Positions 15,930 to 26,643 of a stretch of DNA of 64,000 nucleotides are shown here, one piece after another; within the stretch, counting starts at the first letter, position 1, and each line of letters starts with the position of its first letter. The stretch covers positions 62,001 through 126,000 of the forward strand of contig DATNFU010000057.1 of the NCBI GenBank assembly GCA_035606235.1, read 5' to 3'. The DNA comes from 66-474 sp035606235 (lineage in GTDB: Bacteria; Pseudomonadota; Gammaproteobacteria; Xanthomonadales; Rhodanobacteraceae). Both the position numbers and the translations under genes were made by a program. Under the pieces are notes generated by a model that made no database searches, was not told the DNA's origin, and worked only from the letters and a program-made list of their open reading frames with translations.

Positions 15930-16165
15930 GCGTTCACTCCTTGATCGCAGCCGATTCGACTATATAGCAAAATATCTGAACGCCGCCACTTTGGGAACGG
16001 ATGCAAGGCTGCTGCGCCCGGCATCTTCGCTCAGGCGGCGCGCAACCTGCCTTCGCTCGCGAACTTTGCAAGCCGTTCCCGCATCCGATAACCGGATGCT
16101 ACGATGTTGACGGCCGGCAGCATGGCTGCAATGGAATGACCGACCACGATTGAAAGGACTCCGCC
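15930..16165. promoter_or_regulatory. Divergent promoter region between sqs and ispA
   Basis: This 236-bp gap separates the hopanoid/mevalonate block from ispA. It contains the most AT-rich stretch nearby (TATATAGCAAAATATCT, about 15961-15977), a good candidate for the minus-strand -10 region, although no matching -35 could be fixed by eye. Ribosome-binding sites stand at both ends: AAGGAG before sqs and AAAGGA before ispA. One region could set both FPP supply and its conversion to squalene. Confidence 0.45.
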
Positions 16166-17074
16166 GTGACCTTGAGCGTTTTGGCCTGCGAACCGGGTTT
16201 TGATACCCGCGTCCACGATTACCGCGCGCGCATCGAGCGGCTGCTCGACACGCACCTGCCGCCCGCCGATACCGAACCGCATTCGCTGCATGGCGCGATG
16301 CGCTACGCCACACTCGGCGGCGGCAAGCGCATGCGCCCGCTGCTGTGCTACGCGACGGCGGAAACCCTGATGCTGCCGCCGGAAGCCGTGGATGACGCGG
16401 CCTGCGCGGTGGAGCTGATCCACGCGTTTTCGCTGATCCACGACGACCTGCCGGCTATGGACGATGACGCGTTACGCCGCGGCCGCCCCACCACCCACAA
16501 GGCGTTCGGCGTCGCCACCGCGATCCTGGCCGGCGATGCGCTACAGACGCTCGCTTTCCAGGTGCTGGCGCGCGGAAGCGGTTCCGCCGCCGCGCGCCTC
16601 GCAATGCTTCGCGTACTGGGCGACGCCGCGGGTTCGCTCGGCATGACCGGCGGTCAGGCAATGGATCTGGAAGCCGAAGGGCAGCGGCTGGAGGTAATGC
16701 AACTGGAAGAACTGCACCGGCGCAAGACCGGCTGCCTGATCCGCGCCAGCGTGCTGATGTCCTGTGCGGCGAATCCGCAGGCGGCCGATGACACGCGTGC
16801 GCGCCTTGATCGGTTCGCGATCAATATCGGGCTGGCGTTCCAGATCCGCGACGACCTGCTGGATGTGGAAGGCGCGACGGAAGTGATCGGCAAAACCCAC
16901 GGCGCCGATGCGGCGCACGACAAATCCACTTTCCCGGCACTGCTGGGCGTGCGCGCGGCCGAGCAGCGCTGCGACGCCGTGCACGCGGAAGCGCTGCGGG
17001 CCTTGCAGCCGCTGGGCGACGCCGCGCAACCATTGCGCTGGATGGCCGATCAGCTCGTGCATCGCGACCGTTGA
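16166..17074 (+). CDS. ispA: Farnesyl diphosphate synthase (polyprenyl synthetase family)
   Basis: Makes FPP (C15) from DMAPP and two IPP. The 302-residue product shows both Asp-rich motifs, HDDLPAMDDD near 93-101 and RDDLLD later, and GGGKRMRP for substrate binding; overall it matches the IspA type. Start is GTG at 16166 with AAAGGA 7 bases upstream. A geranylgeranyl synthase cannot be excluded without alignment, but FPP is what the adjacent squalene synthase uses. The next gene starts 5 bp after the stop. Confidence 0.9.
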   Translation: MTLSVLACEPGFDTRVHDYRARIERLLDTHLPPADTEPHSLHGAMRYATLGGGKRMRPLLCYATAETLMLPPEAVDDAACAVELIHAFSLIHDDLPAMDDDALRRGRPTTHKAFGVATAILAGDALQTLAFQVLARGSGSAAARLAMLRVLGDAAGSLGMTGGQAMDLEAEGQRLEVMQLEELHRRKTGCLIRASVLMSCAANPQAADDTRARLDRFAINIGLAFQIRDDLLDVEGATEVIGKTHGADAAHDKSTFPALLGVRAAEQRCDAVHAEALRALQPLGDAAQPLRWMADQLVHRDR

Positions 17075-17079
17075 CGGCG

Positions 17080-18159
17080 ATGGGAAAAAAAATCCTGTTC
17101 GCGGTCCACGACTGGGGCTTGGGGCACGCCACGCGCAGCCTGCTGCTGATCCGCGCGCTGCTGGAACGCGGCGACGCCGTGACCGTGCTGATGGCACCCG
17201 GCCCCGGCATGGACCTCTTGCGTTCGGAAGTCGGAGAGCATTGCGATTTCCTGCCCGAGCGCGACATCCCCAAACCTTTCAGCCGCTGGCCCGCGCTGTT
17301 CTATCTGCGCATGAGCCTGGACATGCCGCGCGTGTTCGCGCTGTTCAAGGCCGAGCATCGCCTGACCGAGCGGCTGGTGGCGCAGCGCGGTTATGAGTGT
17401 GTGGTTTCGGACAGTCGATTCGGCGTGTGGTCGCGAGTCGCGCCGAGCTATTGCATTCTGCATTCGCTGCGGCAATTGATTCCGGGGCGCCCGCGCTGGC
17501 TGGAGAAACAAGTCGAGAAATCGCAGCGCAAATTGTTGCGCGGCTACCTCAAGGTGCTGGTGCCGGATGCATTGGCCGATGGCGGCCTCTCCGGCGAACT
17601 CGGCCACGATCCCGCCATCGATTGGGGCGATGGACGTCTGGTTTACATCGGCCCGCTGTCGGGCGTACGGCGCGCGTACACCAGCGAGGACATCGATTAT
17701 TTTTTTTCGGTGTCAGGCGTGGAACCGCATCAGTCCGCGCTCGGGCGCTGCGTGCTGGACGCGCTGCCGCACCTGCCTGGCCGCGTGGTGGTGACGCTGG
17801 GCCGGCCTTCGCGGGCCGGCGAGCACCGCCGCATCGGCAACGCCGAGGTGTACGGCTATCTCGATCGCCGCACACAGGGCGAGATGCTAAACCGCGCACG
17901 CGTGATCGTGACGCGCTCGGGTTACACCACGCTGATGGAGCTGGCGGAACTTGGCAAGCGCGCGTTGTTCGTGCCAACACCGGGCCAGAGCGAGCAGCAA
18001 TACCTGGCGCGCTTCCATCGCGCACGCGGACACGTATGGTCCACTACCCAACGTGCGCTCGACATTCCCAATGATGTGCGGCACGCCGAAGCCGCGTCGG
18101 GCATGCCGCGTATCAGCAGCGCGGAGTCGGTAAAGAATTTTCTGGCGGCGATTGCCTAG
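17080..18159 (+). CDS. Glycosyltransferase of the MurG/MGT-like type, substrate unknown
   Basis: A 359-residue GT-B-type protein with GLGHATRSLLLIRAL at the N terminus, the nucleotide-sugar binding-side loop common in MurG-like and UDP-glycosyltransferases, and SGYTTLMELAELGKRALFVPTPGQSEQ near the C terminus, the equivalent donor-binding region. No signal peptide or membrane span is seen. The ATG at 17080 is preferred to an overlapping TTG at 17071. It is 5 bp behind ispA, so co-transcription is likely. By position it may glycosylate an isoprenoid or hopanoid lipid; that is inference. A generic lipid or envelope transferase is the alternative. Confidence 0.8.
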   Translation: MGKKILFAVHDWGLGHATRSLLLIRALLERGDAVTVLMAPGPGMDLLRSEVGEHCDFLPERDIPKPFSRWPALFYLRMSLDMPRVFALFKAEHRLTERLVAQRGYECVVSDSRFGVWSRVAPSYCILHSLRQLIPGRPRWLEKQVEKSQRKLLRGYLKVLVPDALADGGLSGELGHDPAIDWGDGRLVYIGPLSGVRRAYTSEDIDYFFSVSGVEPHQSALGRCVLDALPHLPGRVVVTLGRPSRAGEHRRIGNAEVYGYLDRRTQGEMLNRARVIVTRSGYTTLMELAELGKRALFVPTPGQSEQQYLARFHRARGHVWSTTQRALDIPNDVRHAEAASGMPRISSAESVKNFLAAIA

Positions 18160-18272
18160 GCACCACTACCCCAAACAAAACCTTGTTTGCCTGAGGGGCC
18201 CACGAGTCCGGCAGATAAGGCATCGGAATTCGCTGCGGCTCTCCGTGGCGAACCTGACGCTTTATTCACTGG

Positions 18273-18794
18273 CTAAAGTCTATCAATGACCCTTGTGATT
18301 CCAGAAGACACCAGTTCTATTCTAATATTGTATCTGGACAAATAGTGGTTCATGCCTTCAAGCAGAAGATTCATATTTTTCGCATTACCTATAAATGCTA
18401 TTTTCCCGCTTGGAAGTAGTCTTATCACGGGCTTGTTGTGTGGAAACACATTGTATGCTTTCTGTAGCGATTTTGCTCTAAAGTTTGGAATAAAAAAAAC
18501 AACTACTTTTGATATATTGGACCAATGAATCTCTTTCCAAGTGATTCCAAATAATTGCCTTGAAACACCTTTATCGCTTAAAACTATATCTGAGGCGCCA
18601 GTAATCAACATTCCGCCATAGCCTAAAATGAACAAGAAAGCTATGACTGCAAAAATTGATGCATCTAAAAATCCGTTTTGTTCAACCCAAACGAAAGAGA
18701 AAAAAGCCGCCAATAGAATCATCAGCACCGTCCATCCTATTACAAAAGGGAGCCTTTTAAATTTGGCTCTTATCTGACCGTTGGGCTCATACAT
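18273..18794 (-). CDS. Low-GC hypothetical membrane protein
   Basis: A 173-residue protein with two predicted membrane segments near the N terminus (FVIGWTVLMILLAAFFSFVW and IFAVIAFLFILGYGGML), followed by a basic, probably cytoplasmic domain resembling PH-like bacterial membrane proteins (SDIVLSDKGVSRQLFG, then WSNISKVVVFF). I do not recognise a function. Base composition is far more AT-rich than every neighbour, with AT-ending codons throughout, suggesting recent acquisition. The ATG at 18794 gives MYEPNGQI. No mobility gene is adjacent. Confidence 0.6.
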   Translation of the reverse strand: MYEPNGQIRAKFKRLPFVIGWTVLMILLAAFFSFVWVEQNGFLDASIFAVIAFLFILGYGGMLITGASDIVLSDKGVSRQLFGITWKEIHWSNISKVVVFFIPNFRAKSLQKAYNVFPHNKPVIRLLPSGKIAFIGNAKNMNLLLEGMNHYLSRYNIRIELVSSGITRVIDRL

Positions 18795-19252
18795 TTTCGA
18801 ACATCTCCATCGTGGACAGAGTGTCACCCCAACAGCGGTTTCAGGGATCAGTTGCGCTCGTTTGCGACATCGCTATTGTCCGGCCCATCCAGCCCGCACC
18901 GCTGGATTCCGCGCATGTTTAGCGCCAAGTAAGTGCTACGCCGCTGCTTTGGCTAATCAGACGTTGCTGCAAGTGCTGGGCGATCATTCATGGCAATGCC
19001 ATTGAAGTTTTAAGTCAGAGATTGTCATCTGCAGCATAAGTATTGCTCGTTCTCGGCGCCGATGAGATACCGGTGAGACGGCTGAGCGCGTGGGTAAAAG
19101 CTGATGAAAGCAGGATATTCACCCAAGTGAGTGCAGCCAGGCCAGCACGTCACACCGGCCTGATGCGCGGATTATGCACTCCAGATTGAACTCAAACCAG
19201 CTATATGAGAACCGGTTGATGCTTCAAAGGCATCGATGGGATCCCGGCGACT
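18795..19252. other. Long intergenic region with no recognisable content
   Basis: About 460 bp between the low-GC orphan and the HpnL-like gene. I see no convincing coding frame, no tRNA, no attC-type site and no strong hairpin. Composition is intermediate between the orphan and the surrounding genome, so it may be part of the same acquired segment. Confidence 0.5.
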
Positions 19253-20233
19253 TCATTTGGCTTCTTCACCCGATTGCGAGCGCAACCGACGCCAGAACGC
19301 CAGTGCGATCGGCAAATTGATCAGCCACATCGCGCCGGTCCACGCTAGGCGGAAACCCAACATCAGTGCCAGGCCGTCGGTATAGCCGATATTCCACGCC
19401 CGCGCCGCGTTCATGCCGATCACTTCGATGGTGCCGATCTGGCCGGACAGTCCTCCGGTCAGCAACACGGCCGCCAACGAAAACGCGTAGATCGTCGCCG
19501 CCTGCACGTAAGTCAGTTTGTCCAGGCCGACGCCATGCCCGATTATCCAGAATGCGGCCGCCAACGCGCCAAGATAAGCCGGCGTGATCAGCAGGTTCAC
19601 CCACAGCACGCGCCAGCTCGCCAGGCTCTTGAGCCCGCGTATCAAACCGATCGCCTCGACCAGGGCCGCGTGCGTGCGTTTGTATCTTTTGAACCTGTCG
19701 GCAATGCGTTGCGCCCAATCTTCGAAATGCAGCACACCCAATACCAGCGCGGCGATGAGCAGCACCAGACAACCCGCCAGCGGCCGCAGCGGAGGCCAGT
19801 TTGGAATGCCCACCACGGCCAGCAGCAGCAGAACGATCTCGGTTTCCATCAGCAGCATCACCACGGTCGCCGCCGAGCTGCGCCCGAAATGGATGCGATC
19901 GGCTTCCGACAACACCCAGTTCTGCGCGAAGATACCCAGCGGAAATGTCACCGCCAGTTCGCCCACCGCGTAGGCCAGCAGGAAACGCCCGCGCGTGGGC
20001 TGGGCGCCGAGATCGCCCAGCAGCAGATGCAACTGCAGTCCCTTGAAAGCGAGATAGACGATCGCGAAGCCGAGCACCAGTGCGAGGTCGGTCAGCGGGA
20101 TTCCACGGATGCGGCCCAGCACCTTGCCGATATCGCCCAGCGAGATGGCGAGAAAGAACAGCGCGCCGGCAAGCAGGATCGGCAGGAAAACTTTCGGCTT
20201 TGCGAGATCGCGCAGCGCGTGATGGATATTCAC
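19253..20233 (-). CDS. HpnL/YbhN-like integral membrane protein (LPG-synthase TM family)
   Basis: A 326-residue polytopic protein with about eight membrane segments and the style of the flippase-like domain of MprF/AglD2/YbhN proteins (for example VYLAFKGLQLHLLLGDLG, GIFAQNWVLSEADRIHFGRSSAATVVMLLMETE and LTGGLSGQIGTIEVIG). Members named HpnL occur in many hopanoid clusters and are needed in some bacteria for hopanoid transfer to the outer membrane. The hopanoid block here is 3 kb away, so HpnL is a plausible but unproved identity. It overlaps the preceding acyltransferase gene by 4 bases. Confidence 0.75.
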   Translation of the reverse strand: MNIHHALRDLAKPKVFLPILLAGALFFLAISLGDIGKVLGRIRGIPLTDLALVLGFAIVYLAFKGLQLHLLLGDLGAQPTRGRFLLAYAVGELAVTFPLGIFAQNWVLSEADRIHFGRSSAATVVMLLMETEIVLLLLAVVGIPNWPPLRPLAGCLVLLIAALVLGVLHFEDWAQRIADRFKRYKRTHAALVEAIGLIRGLKSLASWRVLWVNLLITPAYLGALAAAFWIIGHGVGLDKLTYVQAATIYAFSLAAVLLTGGLSGQIGTIEVIGMNAARAWNIGYTDGLALMLGFRLAWTGAMWLINLPIALAFWRRLRSQSGEEAK

Positions 20234-21528
20234 GGATGCAGCGTCTCGGCAAACTGCGGCGCGAAATCGGACAGCGAATTGGCGAGATAGCGCACGATGG
20301 CGGCGGGCGTGGCCCAGCCGGGAGCGCTATCGCGCGGCCAGAGGTTGCGCCAGGTATTTTCGGCTTGCCGCTCGATCAGCTGCTTGCGCGCCATCCAGGG
20401 CAGACGCTGCTGTGCAAGCAACGCGCCGCTGGTGCGTTGCCACAGCGGATCCAGGCCGACATCCGCGCGATGCGCGGCATCTCGACAGTGCTCCAGCCAC
20501 GCGGCGATCTGTCCGGTACTGAATCGCTCCGGCCCGTGGCACAGATACCAGGCCAGCAGATGGCTGGGTGTCAACACGCACAGCCGCAACAGCAACTCGC
20601 GCAGCATCTCGCCGAAGCGGCATTGATCCGACAAGTCCAGATCGCCGACCGGCGCGCCGCCATGCACCACCACGCGCAAGCGTCCAGGGCCAAGCGCGTC
20701 ATAACTCACCGCGAGCGGCAGCAGCTTGGCTGGCGATGCGCGCCCGCGACTCACCCGCCAGGGACCGGCGCGCACGCGACCGAAGCGGCCGGTCAGGGAA
20801 ATCGTGCCCTCGGGCGCCATGTACAACTGATGCCCCTTGTCCAGCAGCGCGGTGAAACTGGCGAGTTGCGCTTCGATCTCGGCACGGAAATCGGCGTCGA
20901 TCCGATGCAATGCGCTCAAGCGCAGACGACGCAGTCCCCACCAGGTACGCCAAGTCGGGCCGAGTGCTTCGCGGGTGATCTCGCGCAGATGCTGCGGAAG
21001 GTCTTGCATGCGCGCGATCACTTCGCGCTGGCCGCGCGCATTCAACAAGGTGTCCGGCGCGGCATTACCCAGGCCTGCGGTAATCAGCGCTTCCAGAGCA
21101 TCGCCCAGCGTGAACTCTCGCACGCGCCGCATCGGCATGGTGCGCACACCCTTGAACAACCAGCGCAATGGAATCCGGCCCAGTGCCTTGGCCAGCGGAC
21201 GCGGCCATTTCGCCAGCAGGTTGAACAGCGCATCGCGATCCAGCAGATCCTCGCGCATGGCAAAGAACGGCAGCGGATCGCAAAGGCGCAAGCCCTTGCG
21301 TCGGCACAGCGAGGCGCACACGATCGGCACGTCCGACTCGCGCTGATGATTGGAGATGACCAGCGCTCCGGGCGTGGCCCGGCAACCGGGCTCCAGCATT
21401 CGCTCGACCCGATAGCACGCCGCCACGGTCAGGTCGAAGCCGCACTCGATCAACCATGACAGGCGCGGATGCGGATAGAGCTCCGCCTGGGGGAGCAGGC
21501 TGAAACTCATCACGCGTTCGTATTGCAT
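20230..21528 (-). CDS. PlsC-like acyltransferase
   Basis: A 432-residue protein with the glycerolipid acyltransferase motif NHxxxxD as NHQRESD (60-66) and a later MAPEGTISLTGRFGR, matching the phosphate-binding PEGT motif. It is longer than a simple PlsC (about 240 residues); the C-terminal half is unassigned. Upstream ATGs at 21528 and 21510 are both possible. The 4-bp overlap with the HpnL-like gene indicates an operon, so this pair could make and translocate a lipid. The acyl acceptor cannot be read from sequence. Confidence 0.78.
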   Translation of the reverse strand: MQYERVMSFSLLPQAELYPHPRLSWLIECGFDLTVAACYRVERMLEPGCRATPGALVISNHQRESDVPIVCASLCRRKGLRLCDPLPFFAMREDLLDRDALFNLLAKWPRPLAKALGRIPLRWLFKGVRTMPMRRVREFTLGDALEALITAGLGNAAPDTLLNARGQREVIARMQDLPQHLREITREALGPTWRTWWGLRRLRLSALHRIDADFRAEIEAQLASFTALLDKGHQLYMAPEGTISLTGRFGRVRAGPWRVSRGRASPAKLLPLAVSYDALGPGRLRVVVHGGAPVGDLDLSDQCRFGEMLRELLLRLCVLTPSHLLAWYLCHGPERFSTGQIAAWLEHCRDAAHRADVGLDPLWQRTSGALLAQQRLPWMARKQLIERQAENTWRNLWPRDSAPGWATPAAIVRYLANSLSDFAPQFAETLHP

Positions 21529-21552
21529 GACACAGCCGCCGTGCTCGCAAAC

Positions 21553-21587
21553 AAAAAGGCCAGCAGGGGAAACCCCTCCGGCCTTTT
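21553..21587. terminator. Intrinsic terminator, probably bidirectional
   Basis: AAAAGGCC and GGCCTTTT form the ends of a stem with a GGGG/CCCC inner pairing, giving T-runs on both strands. It sits upstream of the acyltransferase gene and downstream of rluF in the minus-strand sense, so it most likely ends the rluF transcript. Confidence 0.75.
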
Positions 21588-21981
21588 ATTCTTGCGTTCA
21601 TCCGTGAACGCGAAGTTCAAAAAAAGGACATCCTGTCCGCACTCTTCAATTTGGCGCGCCCGGCGAAATGTGCCGCCCCGACCACCAAGCTCGCAATTGG
21701 AGGTTCGCCTGCACGTTTTGCGGCGTTGTTCGGGATTCAACTGGCTTCATCCGTGAAGTTGTTGATGTACAGCGGGGAGCAGGACGAGCCGCCAAGCGCC
21801 TGCCCAATCTGTTTACCACAATTTTGCTAAACGGCGTGTGCAGGTTCGGCGAGCATGCGATGGGTACGACTGTCTGATGACGTCAACGAAGGCAGCCCGG
21901 GACCCGCAGGCTTCTGGATTGCGACTTCATCCGGCAGGTGGCGCGCCGGTTGCGATGATGAACTCGCGCATGCACCGCCGG
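21588..21981. other. Intergenic region without recognisable genes
   Basis: About 390 bp between the terminator and rluF. A short palindrome GGACATCCTGTCC stands at about 21626-21638. No reading frame with recognisable protein features was found. Confidence 0.5.
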
Positions 21982-22701
21982 TTACCACTGCGTCCGCTCC
22001 GGCAGCAATCCCCCCAGTTCCGCCTCGGTAAGATTGCGCCACTGGCCGACCTTCAGGTGGGCGAGTTTGATGTTGTTGATGCGAATGCGCCGCAGTTGGG
22101 TCACCCGATAATCGAATGCGGCGGCCATCAGGCGGATCTGCCGGTTCAGGCCTTGGGTCAGTACGATCGAAAACCCGAACTTCGCGATCCGGCGCACCCG
22201 GCAGGGTTTGGTCATCTGGCGGTGAATGAACACACCCTTGGCCATGTCGGCGAGGAACTCGTCCGTCACCGCCTTGTTCACGCCGACCAGGTATTCCTTT
22301 TCGTGATGGTTCTCCGAGCGCAGGATCTCGTTGACGATGTCACCGTTGCTGGTCAACAGGATCAGCCCTTCGGAATCCTTGTCCAGCCGGCCGATCGGAA
22401 AGATCCGCTGTGGATGATCCACGAAATCGATGATGTTGCCGCTCACGCTTTGGTCGGTGGTGCAGGTGATGCCGATCGGTTTGTTCAGCGCGATGTAGAT
22501 GGCCTTCTTCGCCGCCGGCGTGGCGGCGAGGATGCGCGCGCGCACGATCTCGCCGTCGACGCGCACCTCGTCGCCTTCCAGTGCCTTGGCGCCGGTGCCG
22601 ACCACTTCGCCATTGATGCTGACGCGGCCTGCCAGCAGCCACTCATCCGCCTCGCGGCGCGAGCACAGGCCGGCTTCGCTGATGTACTTGTTCACGCGCA
22701 T
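21982..22701 (-). CDS. rluF: 23S rRNA pseudouridine synthase RluF-like
   Basis: Pseudouridine synthase with an N-terminal S4 RNA-binding domain (MRVNKYISEAGLCSRREADE) and the catalytic motif GRLDKDSEGLILLTSNGD, whose Asp attacks the target uridine. The later FxIVLTQGLNRQIRLM matches the RluF branch, which modifies U2604 of 23S rRNA in E. coli. The 239-residue form starting at 22701 is chosen because the S4 domain begins there; an upstream Met at 22758 would add 19 residues of poor quality. It is transcribed alone, with terminators on both sides. Confidence 0.88.
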   Translation of the reverse strand: MRVNKYISEAGLCSRREADEWLLAGRVSINGEVVGTGAKALEGDEVRVDGEIVRARILAATPAAKKAIYIALNKPIGITCTTDQSVSGNIIDFVDHPQRIFPIGRLDKDSEGLILLTSNGDIVNEILRSENHHEKEYLVGVNKAVTDEFLADMAKGVFIHRQMTKPCRVRRIAKFGFSIVLTQGLNRQIRLMAAAFDYRVTQLRRIRINNIKLAHLKVGQWRNLTEAELGGLLPERTQW

Positions 22702-22790
22702 GGAAACTACCCGCGCAAAGTTTGGCACGAGGTTGGCGCGGAATCCCGCTCGCGCCAAACTTTCAAGCTGAAAACATCAGTTGGAAACAA

Positions 22791-22820
22791 AAGGGCCAAT
22801 GAGCTAGCTCACTGGCCCTT
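22791..22820. terminator. Terminator hairpin between tRNA-Arg and rluF
   Basis: Stem AAGGGCCA-ATGAGCTAGCTCAC-TGGCCCTT, with an inner self-complementary GAGCTAGCTC. Following bases in the minus-strand sense are A-rich and not T-rich, so release may be weak there; it probably separates tRNA-Arg from rluF. Confidence 0.55.
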
Positions 22821-22832
22821 CTGCGTTCTTAA

Positions 22833-22909
22833 TGGCGCGCCCGGAGAGATTCGAACTCCCGACCACCAAGTTCGTAGCCTGGTACTCTATCCAACTGAGC
22901 TACGGGCGC
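22833..22909 (-). tRNA. tRNA-Arg (anticodon ACG)
   Basis: 77 nt with an encoded CCA. The acceptor GCGCCCG pairs with CGGGCGC and the anticodon loop is CTACGAA, whose A34 is normally edited to inosine. It stands alone. Confidence 0.95.
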
Positions 22910-23129
22910 GTTGATCAACTGTTGCATGACCTTTTGGCCAGATGCAACGAACTGTCAATTATTCCGGGTTGTCACGAAAGCGTCAATGGAGAGTTGCGCA
23001 CGAGCGAGGGATTGCACGGCTCGTCCATGGGCACCACCCTCGCTGCGCCTGGCCCGCCTGGGTCCAAATTCGTTTCAGGCGATTTGCGAAACGCAGGTTC
23101 GGCCACTGCATTCCATCCATCGAAAAAGC

Positions 23130-23154
23130 AAAACGCCCCGTTTGGGGCGTTTTG
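23130..23154. terminator. Intrinsic terminator after tRNA-Ser
   Basis: Perfect stem AAAACGCCCC-GTTT-GGGGCGTTTT immediately 3' of tRNA-Ser in its direction of transcription. The T-run makes it a strong candidate. Confidence 0.8.
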
Positions 23155-23160
23155 GTTTTC

Positions 23161-23253
23161 TGGCGGAGAGAGAGGGATTCGAACCCTCGATCAGGCTTTT
23201 GACCCGATACTCCCTTAGCAGGGGAGCCCCTTCGGCCTCTCGGGCATCTCTCC
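23161..23253 (-). tRNA. tRNA-Ser (anticodon GCT)
   Basis: 93 nt with an encoded CCA. The long variable arm of serine tRNAs is present, the acceptor GGAGAGA pairs with TCTCTCC and the anticodon loop is CTGCTAA. It lies just downstream of a structured repeat related to the one near tRNA-His. Confidence 0.95.
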
Positions 23254-23267
23254 GAATTCTTAAATCT

Positions 23268-23377
23268 TTCGCGTCAACCGTCCACGGTGCCTGTTCCAGT
23301 CGACATCCCTGCCTCCTGCTCGCCGCTCGCACGCAATGCCCTTCAAGGCATCGCCCAAGCGCTCGTGTCTCGACCTA
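23268..23377. repeat. Structured intergenic repeat, copy B
   Basis: Aligns along its whole length with 4391-4498 (copy A), by eye differing at roughly one base in six. It lies in the same orientation and at a similar position, 14 bp 5' of the tRNA-Ser gene. The hairpin arms GCGATGCC/GGCATTGC are kept with one change. Unlike copy A, no clean flanking direct repeat was found. Confidence 0.75.
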
Positions 23378-23484
23378 GCGGGTCTCTTCAAACCAGATTG
23401 CTTGCCGCTCTGTACTTTCGCACGCGCGCTGGAACAGGCGCGACCAGCGCGCAAGCATAGCGATGAGTGGAAGGCTGGTAAAGC

Positions 23485-23694
23485 TCAACCCGCTTCGGGC
23501 GCACCGCCCGCGCCGCCTGCGGGCATATCGTGCTCGTGCTTGATGCGCTGGAAAATCTCCTCGCGATGCACGGCCACATCCTTGGGCGCGTTGATCCCGA
23601 TCCGCACCTGATTACCCTTGACGCCCAGCACGGTCACCGTCACCTGCTCGCCGATCATCAAGGTTTCGCCTACCCGGCGGGTCAGAATCAACAT
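23485..23694 (-). CDS. csrA: Carbon storage regulator CsrA
   Basis: RNA-binding dimer that represses or stabilises mRNAs at GGA-containing leaders. The 69-residue product begins MLILTRRVGETLMIGE and contains the conserved RIGINAPKDVAVHREEI, including the RNA-contacting Arg44 region, with a short Gly/Ala tail. It lies downstream of alaS on the same strand, the common recX-alaS-csrA neighbourhood of gammaproteobacteria. Confidence 0.97.
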   Translation of the reverse strand: MLILTRRVGETLMIGEQVTVTVLGVKGNQVRIGINAPKDVAVHREEIFQRIKHEHDMPAGGAGGAPEAG

Positions 23695-23919
23695 GTTGAT
23701 TGCTCCATGATCGTCAGATCTTCAGACCCGCAGCGCGTGCGCGCGTTCCCGAGATGGTCATGGCGGGACGCTCGCTCGACCCGCCGTTCTCAAGCTGTCC
23801 TCGGCACAACATTGCATCACGTTCGGTGATGGATGCGGCAAGGGCGAAGTGCATCAATATAGCCGAGCGCGCAACAGGCGCGCAACGAAACATTGCTTTT
23901 TGCAATCCCAACTGATGGG

Positions 23920-26559
<2,640 letters not shown>

Positions 26560-26643
26560 CTGGACGAAGTCACGGATACGAACCGCGCAAGATACCAGAG
26601 ATTTTTGCACGCGAAGGCGCCGGGCGGGCTCGGCCGCGGCGGT

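Noticed and set aside
18795..19252. Integron attC or phage attachment site beside the low-GC orphan
   Set aside because: No core site, paired arms or duplicated border could be found.
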